From: Acinetobacter sp. A2
GTDB taxonomy: Bacteria > Pseudomonadota > Gammaproteobacteria > Pseudomonadales > Moraxellaceae
Length of the DNA stretch: 64,000 nucleotides
Reading direction: 5' to 3'
NCBI RefSeq assembly: GCF_012371325.1
Contig: NZ_JAAZQX010000010.1
Coordinates: 17,028-81,027, forward strand
The notes beneath the pieces are model-generated. The model ran no database searches and was not told where the DNA came from. It saw only the letters and a list, made by a program, of their open reading frames with translations. Below are positions 59,263-64,000 of this stretch, piece by piece (position 1 is the stretch's first letter; every line of letters starts with the position of its first letter). Position numbers and translations under genes: made by a program.

Positions 59263-59329
59263 TCCTTAAGGAGTGATGCCCCGTACCATGGAGCATATCA
59301 CCGCGAGATTATGATTAAGGGAGACCCTC
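59263..59329 (-). promoter_or_regulatory. thrS translational operator with a tRNA-Thr anticodon-arm mimic
   Basis: On the minus strand a stem GCTCC / GGGGC (59290-59294 and 59278-59282) closes a 7-base loop ATGGTAC (59283-59289). As in an anticodon arm it has U33, then GGU as anticodon, then A37. AT pairs extend it, and an outer GTGAT/ATCAC can form below. It ends just upstream of the AAGGA box (59263-59267). A second stem (GAGGG / CCCTT, 59317-59329) lies further upstream. In E. coli ThrRS binds such arms in its own leader to block ribosomes. Confidence 0.7.
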
Positions 59330-59440
59330 AAAAGATAAAAACGGTGTATAAATAAAAAGCGCCTTAAATTTTACACGGCTTGGGTACAGGTTTAAACCTT
59401 TGTGACCTAAAAAAGCCAAAGAATCATGTTTTCCTCTGTT

Positions 59441-60598
59441 TTATTCCTTAAAGCAAGGCCATAAGTCCCATTGTCCCTGTGTATAAGCATAGACCACAGC
59501 AAACTGCGGCAAGATCGCTTCACTCTGCTGGGGACGTAAAAACACATAATCATCTATACAAATTTGATGCTGTTTTGGCACTTGAATCAGCTCTTGATTG
59601 CTACTGCGACCATATAAGGCATGCGGATGACTGCCCGCAGGATAAATATAATCTGCCAACCAATAACCGCCATAGACAAATACAGCTTGATCACGCTGCG
59701 GCAAATAGGGCTGCAAACGATCTAAACCTGGCACTTGCACCTGCGGCAAAACTTTCAATACAGGCGTAGCAATCCAAAGTGCGCACTGCAAAGCAGACAA
59801 ATCGTTCAGGTCGAAATCACTGGGTTTGAGCAGCATGGAACCAAAAGCTAAATCATTACACTCACTTTGCTGACAATGTTGCATAAAGGTCAGGCTACCG
59901 CCACCGTTAAAGCATAAGTTATCGTGCCACAATTCAGGAAAATGATCTTGAATCAACTGCTTATAGTGTCGGTATTGCTGTTGCGAATCTTGATAGGCTT
60001 TGCCTTGCAATTGAAACACATTCGGCAATTTAGTCACGTGTGCGTCATAGCCCATCAAACCTGAAAATTTTAAATGTTCGGGATGTTGCTGAATCAATTC
60101 CAGCATTTGCACAAAGGTGGCATGATCTTGTACACCACCACGGTGTAAACCAATGTCAATTTCAATATTAATCTTTAAGCAAAGTTGAAGACGCTGTGCG
60201 AGATTTAAATATTGCTGCAAACGCTCAGGCTGATCAATCAGCCACTGAATATTCAAATGAGATGACTGCACTTGCTGATAAAAATGCTCAACTGCCCGCA
60301 GCGGCATTGGTTTACCTAGTAATACATCTGCCTGAGGAAATTGTTGCACCATGTAGTCTATTTGCGGCAAATGAAACAGCATAAAACGCTGTGTATTCAG
60401 ATACTGACTGGCCTGTTGCAACAAGTTTAGGCATGCCAAAGATTTGACCACTAATCTAGGTTGTAACTGTGCAGGCAGTTGCGCTGCAACAAAATTTAGG
60501 TTTTGTTGAAAACGTTCAACATCCACAATCAACTGTGGCAAGCCAGTACCCTGCTGCTGCAAGTGCTGGGTCAATTTTTGAAAATAATGCACTGACAT
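59441..60598 (-). CDS. Fold-type III PLP enzyme, amino acid deaminase/aldolase-like (alanine racemase N-terminal domain)
   Basis: 385 residues. The N-terminal TIM barrel holds the probable PLP lysine (Lys52, in PRLVVKSLACLN); INIEIDIGLHRGG and FSGLMGYDAH are typical of fold III. The C-terminal end VFLRPQQSEAILPQFAVVYAY resembles the amino acid deaminase/aldolase group rather than alanine racemase proper. The likely substrate is a D-amino acid or beta-hydroxy amino acid; it is not proven. GAGGG precedes the ATG at 60598; an in-frame GTG is six bases earlier. Third gene of a likely operon with the flavoprotein and the ceramidase-like gene. Confidence 0.8.
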   Translation of the reverse strand: MSVHYFQKLTQHLQQQGTGLPQLIVDVERFQQNLNFVAAQLPAQLQPRLVVKSLACLNLLQQASQYLNTQRFMLFHLPQIDYMVQQFPQADVLLGKPMPLRAVEHFYQQVQSSHLNIQWLIDQPERLQQYLNLAQRLQLCLKINIEIDIGLHRGGVQDHATFVQMLELIQQHPEHLKFSGLMGYDAHVTKLPNVFQLQGKAYQDSQQQYRHYKQLIQDHFPELWHDNLCFNGGGSLTFMQHCQQSECNDLAFGSMLLKPSDFDLNDLSALQCALWIATPVLKVLPQVQVPGLDRLQPYLPQRDQAVFVYGGYWLADYIYPAGSHPHALYGRSSNQELIQVPKQHQICIDDYVFLRPQQSEAILPQFAVVYAYTQGQWDLWPCFKE

Positions 60599-60623
60599 TT
60601 TCACCCTCGCCTCCTACACAACT

Positions 60624-61889
60624 TCAGTGTAGGAAAAGTTCGGTTAAATGTGGATTCATCCATTTTTGTTCAGAATCGAGTCGCTGACGTAGTTGCATAA
60701 AATCATCCCATTTTGGATATAGCTCACAGAGCTGATTTGCCTGCAAAGTATGCAATTTACCCCAGTGCGGGCGCCCCTGATATTTTTGCAATATTGGCTC
60801 AACCCATTTAAAAACATGCTGGCAGTCTTGCTTGTAAAACTGATGAATCGAAATAGACACAGAATCACGCCCATAGAACGGACTCAACCAAATATCATCG
60901 CCTTTGACATAACGAAATTCGATGGGGAAGAACATGGCAACCCGTTGCTTTTTCAACACCGCGAGTAACTCTTGCAAGCAGGCCAAGCCTTGTTCAGCTG
61001 GCAATTGATATTCCATTTCGTTAAATTTAGTATTGCGCGGTGTAGGAAAAATTTGGTTCGACCAATCTACATGTGTGGAAGGCTTGATAAATACACCAAG
61101 CAAAGACTGTAAATATGGGTTTAATGCAGGAAATAAGCGTGTCATTTCCGAACAGAAAGTCAATAGACGATCTTCAGACAACCAGTGCTGTGGACGTGGC
61201 TCGGTCAAACCACGACTTTCATCTAAGGTTTTTAAAATGACCTGATCACTGTGCAAAAATGCCCAAAACTCAATATGGCGATGTTGATGTTTCCAACGAT
61301 CAATATATTGATAAATATCATTTAATGCACATAAACGCATGTGTTCTTTGAGCTTATAGCGTGGACGGTTTTGTAAGGTAATTTTGGTCATAATACCCAA
61401 ACTACCCAAAGCCACCCGCCCAGCTTCAAAAATTTCAGCATTTTGCTCAGGTGAGCAATGCAATACATCACCCTGTGCTGTCAGTAACTCAAAGCCGGCA
61501 ACCAATGCAGACAAACAAGGTAAATCAACCCCTGTGCCATGCGTTCCTGTCGCGACCACACCTGCCAAACTTTGATGGTCGATGTCACCCTGATTTTGTA
61601 AGGCTTGATGTATAGGCGCTAAACATTCACCTAATTTATATAAACGAGTACCTGCATATAAAGTGCATTGGTTTTTTCGCTCATCAAAATTATGTACCCC
61701 CTGAATGTGATCTAAATTGATCATCACATCATCGGTTTTGGCCAAAGGACTAAAAGAGTGTCCCGCGCCCACCATTCTAATTTTGTCGTGCTTGAGCACA
61801 ATTTTTTTTAGATCATCCAAATTTCTCGGTTGTAAAAAGTCAGGGTGAGCCTGTTGCCCACCTGACCAGTTACTCCAACGCTGTCTCAT
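60624..61889 (-). CDS. FAD-linked oxidase, aldonolactone oxidase family (D-arabinono-1,4-lactone oxidase-like)
   Basis: 421 residues. The FAD-binding PP-loop is VGAGHSFSPLAK with His44, the position used for covalent FAD in this family; SLAGVVATGTHGTG is the second half. The C-terminal ALO domain carries the HWGK motif (RPHWGKLHTL near residue 380). Members oxidise sugar lactones or other polyols. The ATG at 61889 has AAGGAA nine bases upstream. It ends 25 bases before the PLP enzyme gene, so both are one transcript. Confidence 0.85.
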   Translation of the reverse strand: MRQRWSNWSGGQQAHPDFLQPRNLDDLKKIVLKHDKIRMVGAGHSFSPLAKTDDVMINLDHIQGVHNFDERKNQCTLYAGTRLYKLGECLAPIHQALQNQGDIDHQSLAGVVATGTHGTGVDLPCLSALVAGFELLTAQGDVLHCSPEQNAEIFEAGRVALGSLGIMTKITLQNRPRYKLKEHMRLCALNDIYQYIDRWKHQHRHIEFWAFLHSDQVILKTLDESRGLTEPRPQHWLSEDRLLTFCSEMTRLFPALNPYLQSLLGVFIKPSTHVDWSNQIFPTPRNTKFNEMEYQLPAEQGLACLQELLAVLKKQRVAMFFPIEFRYVKGDDIWLSPFYGRDSVSISIHQFYKQDCQHVFKWVEPILQKYQGRPHWGKLHTLQANQLCELYPKWDDFMQLRQRLDSEQKWMNPHLTELFLH

Positions 61890-61962
61890 GCTATTTCCTT
61901 TTTCTGCGTTTCCATTATTTTTATTACCTCGCATTCAAAATTTATGCATGCTCACTACAGTT

Positions 61963-63729
61963 TCATAGCTCCATCCCTTTGTTTTCACTGTGCTCATGTT
62001 TCACATGGAACACCTTTGCAGATCCATTTTTATTGTTTGAATAAGCTTGATAAGTTCTTTTTTCTAATTCGTGTTGTGGCACATCGGGTGGTAGATTAGT
62101 TTGCGCATCCCGCTGTGCCGCTGGTAAATTTAATTGTTGGGCTAAATACTGGAATTTAGTCTGTAATGCGGCCAGTGTCCACTGTCCGTATAACGTATGT
62201 CCACCCTCATAGGCTTGTTGTTGGTATTCCTCATAGGTGGTGACATAACCCATATAGTCATTGCAGTAAGATGCTAACCACACCTGCTGATTGTTTGCCA
62301 AGCAATGTTGAACCGTGGTTTTCAGGCGTTTAGCGGCAACCGTAGTGATCTCGCCCGGACAACACAGGATATTCAAATGTCCAATTTTAATCAGTTGCAA
62401 CGGCACAATATTCGGAACCAACAGACTTTGCTCAATCGCATCTACACTGACCTGTCGATGCATTTCAGCAATCAGCCGATCTAGAAATTTAGGGTAATGG
62501 GTCAGGGCTTTACCAAAAATGGTTTTAGAACCACAGTCCAGCACAATATCCTTTGGCCCTTGAGATTCATATAAGGCTTGATAGTCACTATAATCTGCCG
62601 CATGCGTTTTGCTTAGTTTTTTCTTTTTTTCACGCTGTGCCAGCCATTGCATGGCTTTCATAATAGGTTGGACAACCCCTGCACCATCTACAGGTGTCCC
62701 TGCAAAAAAAGCAGCACCATGACAGGCAGCACTGGTTTTTGCTTGGGTTTGTCCCATGGCAAATTCTGCAGGAATTTCAATATTACTTAAATCGACATAG
62801 CTACATACTGCATCTAACTCACCCACTAACGGTGTGCTGTGATGTTCCAACGCTTTCAGTGCCAACTCACTTTGATAGCGTCCATTTTGCTGTGCATATT
62901 CGTATTCTTTTTCACCACAGATTGCAGCGCGTATCTGTGACTGCTCAGGCCCATGATAATGCGGTGAAACATCACCAGCGGCAGCCTGCGCAAAAATAGC
63001 GACAGGATTTTTCACTCCACGCTGCTGTAATACCCGTTCTGTGCAAGTTGCAGCATAGCCTTTATTGTCACCGTCATGTGCACTCAAACGACTGCTTAAA
63101 CAAGTCGCATGCACACCAAATAAAGAAAAGACTGCCTGTAACGCACCCTCTCTATAAAAGCCAAGCAATTGCATGTCACGATCGACCGCTAAATGACATT
63201 GCTCAGGATTTTTTCGGCTGATATCAGGGTTACGGTTGTAAGAGTCCAAAGCTCGATTCCATGCCACTGGAGTGCCTTCATCAAAGCAGCCCTTACTCAT
63301 GTAAATATCGGTTTTTTTCTGTGTGGCTAAGGCTTTAATTACACTACTAACAATTGCATCGACCACTGCATTTAAATGTTCGGGTACAAAGCCTAGAGTT
63401 GGCATATTATAGAGAGCTTCATCACCGCAGCCGCCAGGAGCTGAATGGATATGTGTTGCCATTAAAATAAAACGCTGTGCCTGAAAACGCTCACCCAGTT
63501 TATGTTGCAAATGCTGCACAGCAAGACTACGCATGGCATAAGTCACACAGCCCATATCCAAACAGCAAAAAATCAACAAATCATTGTCTAAAGTTTGAAT
63601 ACAAATGCTACGGGCAAATAAAGCGGTTCTTTTATCATAAGCACGATGCTTCCAAGTGCCATAGCCAAACATTGCCAAACCTTTTGGCTGAATGTAAATT
63701 TCCTGTTTATCCCAACCCACCAAATACAT
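61963..63729 (-). CDS. Neutral/alkaline ceramidase-like hydrolase, apparently not exported
   Basis: 588 residues. Neutral ceramidase hallmarks: THIHSAPGG (zinc His 93 and 95), FGVHATCLSS (His 207), AGDVSPHY with the catalytic Ser near 255, CPGEITTVAAKRLK (zinc Glu), and a conserved NDYMGYVTTYEEYQ. The known bacterial enzymes are secreted, but no signal peptide is visible whichever start is used (63729 or 63783), so a cytosolic amidase for an N-acyl compound is possible. ATG at 63729 has AAAGGGAA about nine bases before. First gene of the three-gene cluster. Confidence 0.82.
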   Translation of the reverse strand: MYLVGWDKQEIYIQPKGLAMFGYGTWKHRAYDKRTALFARSICIQTLDNDLLIFCCLDMGCVTYAMRSLAVQHLQHKLGERFQAQRFILMATHIHSAPGGCGDEALYNMPTLGFVPEHLNAVVDAIVSSVIKALATQKKTDIYMSKGCFDEGTPVAWNRALDSYNRNPDISRKNPEQCHLAVDRDMQLLGFYREGALQAVFSLFGVHATCLSSRLSAHDGDNKGYAATCTERVLQQRGVKNPVAIFAQAAAGDVSPHYHGPEQSQIRAAICGEKEYEYAQQNGRYQSELALKALEHHSTPLVGELDAVCSYVDLSNIEIPAEFAMGQTQAKTSAACHGAAFFAGTPVDGAGVVQPIMKAMQWLAQREKKKKLSKTHAADYSDYQALYESQGPKDIVLDCGSKTIFGKALTHYPKFLDRLIAEMHRQVSVDAIEQSLLVPNIVPLQLIKIGHLNILCCPGEITTVAAKRLKTTVQHCLANNQQVWLASYCNDYMGYVTTYEEYQQQAYEGGHTLYGQWTLAALQTKFQYLAQQLNLPAAQRDAQTNLPPDVPQHELEKRTYQAYSNNKNGSAKVFHVKHEHSENKGMEL

Positions 63730-63830
63730 TGCTATGCATTCCCTTTCATCGATACAATCAGCCACAACATAGTGCAATCGCATTGAAACAAAATTGGCTA
63801 CATACCTATAAGGGTTAAATTAACAAGACC

Positions 63831-63987
63831 CAGGGGGGATAATCAGACTTATGTCACCCACATCAAACCATTTACTGCAACATGTACCCCCCTGCTTTGC
63901 TTTCGGGTTTAATTCACTATGCTAAAGAGTAATTAACTATAACTAAAAATATAGACAAATATTTGCATAAGTGCTCATTTTGTCTAT
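63831..63987. promoter_or_regulatory. Inverted repeats upstream of the ceramidase-like operon
   Basis: Two separate dyads. CAGGGGGG (63831-63838) and CCCCCCTG (63887-63894), 8-bp arms with 48 bases between. ATAGACAAA (63951-63959) and TTTGTCTAT (63979-63987), 9-bp arms with 19 bases between. Both stand out in AT-rich DNA and are plausible operator sites for the operon, or for an unseen gene just beyond the right edge. No gene is supported from 63784 to the edge. Confidence 0.45.
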
Positions 63988-64000
63988 GTCGATTCAGTAG

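Overview
The window looks like a 64 kb piece of a gammaproteobacterial chromosome, most likely Acinetobacter or a close Moraxellaceae relative. This is inferred from low-GC codon use, an OmpA38-type porin, a short AccA (273 residues), RsmC, RsmJ and YfcG orthologs, and the arrangement of the thrS/infC and rpmI/rplT/pheST/ihfA blocks. I see no rRNA, tRNA, CRISPR array, prophage or intact insertion sequence. It reads as ordinary backbone with small accessory pockets.

Layout. 1-5 kb: end of a DUF2218 gene, an M48 metalloprotease with YjgN (DUF898), S-formylglutathione hydrolase, and a membrane-bound C13 (caspase-fold) peptidase. 5-9 kb: rsmJ-uppP-tsaB and ffh. 9-11 kb: ypjD (CcsA-like) and dusC. 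11-19.5 kb: mostly uncharacterised small genes (DUF1176, DUF2939, YegP, YjdM, DUF488, RraB, a coiled-coil membrane protein, SIMPL, DUF6868, DUF4126, a 47-residue zinc ribbon) plus rluA. 19.7-29.4 kb: acnD, ygfZ, a Sel1-repeat protein, a broken diguanylate cyclase, an AEC transporter, an old-yellow-enzyme homolog, mutM and a parvulin. 29.5-36 kb: mscL, typA, a xanthine permease, rsmC-lysP. 36.6-40 kb: ompA, a FimT pseudopilin, a thiolase. 40-45 kb: ppx-accA-tilS-proC-yggT on the minus strand. 45.3-48 kb: trxA, rho, an alanine-rich lipoprotein. 48.4-59.3 kb: the translation block (ihfA, pheT, pheS, rplT, rpmI, infC, thrS), interrupted by unrelated genes. 59.4-63.7 kb: a three-gene cluster of a PLP fold-III enzyme, an aldonolactone-oxidase-type flavoprotein and a neutral-ceramidase-like hydrolase.

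Regulation that can be read directly: infC starts with AUU, six bases after the thrS stop codon. The thrS leader carries a stem with a 7-base loop reading A-U-GGU-A-C, a close copy of a tRNA-Thr(GGU) anticodon arm just upstream of the ribosome binding site, so feedback control by threonyl-tRNA synthetase is likely. rho and ompA have good sigma70 promoters with long leaders. Many genes end in clear hairpin plus T-tract terminators.

The most interesting items are the ceramidase/flavoprotein/PLP cluster with its inverted-repeat-rich upstream region, the thrS operator mimic, the diguanylate cyclase gene broken by a stop codon and an apparent TA-repeat slip, the alanine-rich lipoprotein built on GCT repeats, and a periplasmic protein with two TonB-C-like domains but no membrane anchor.
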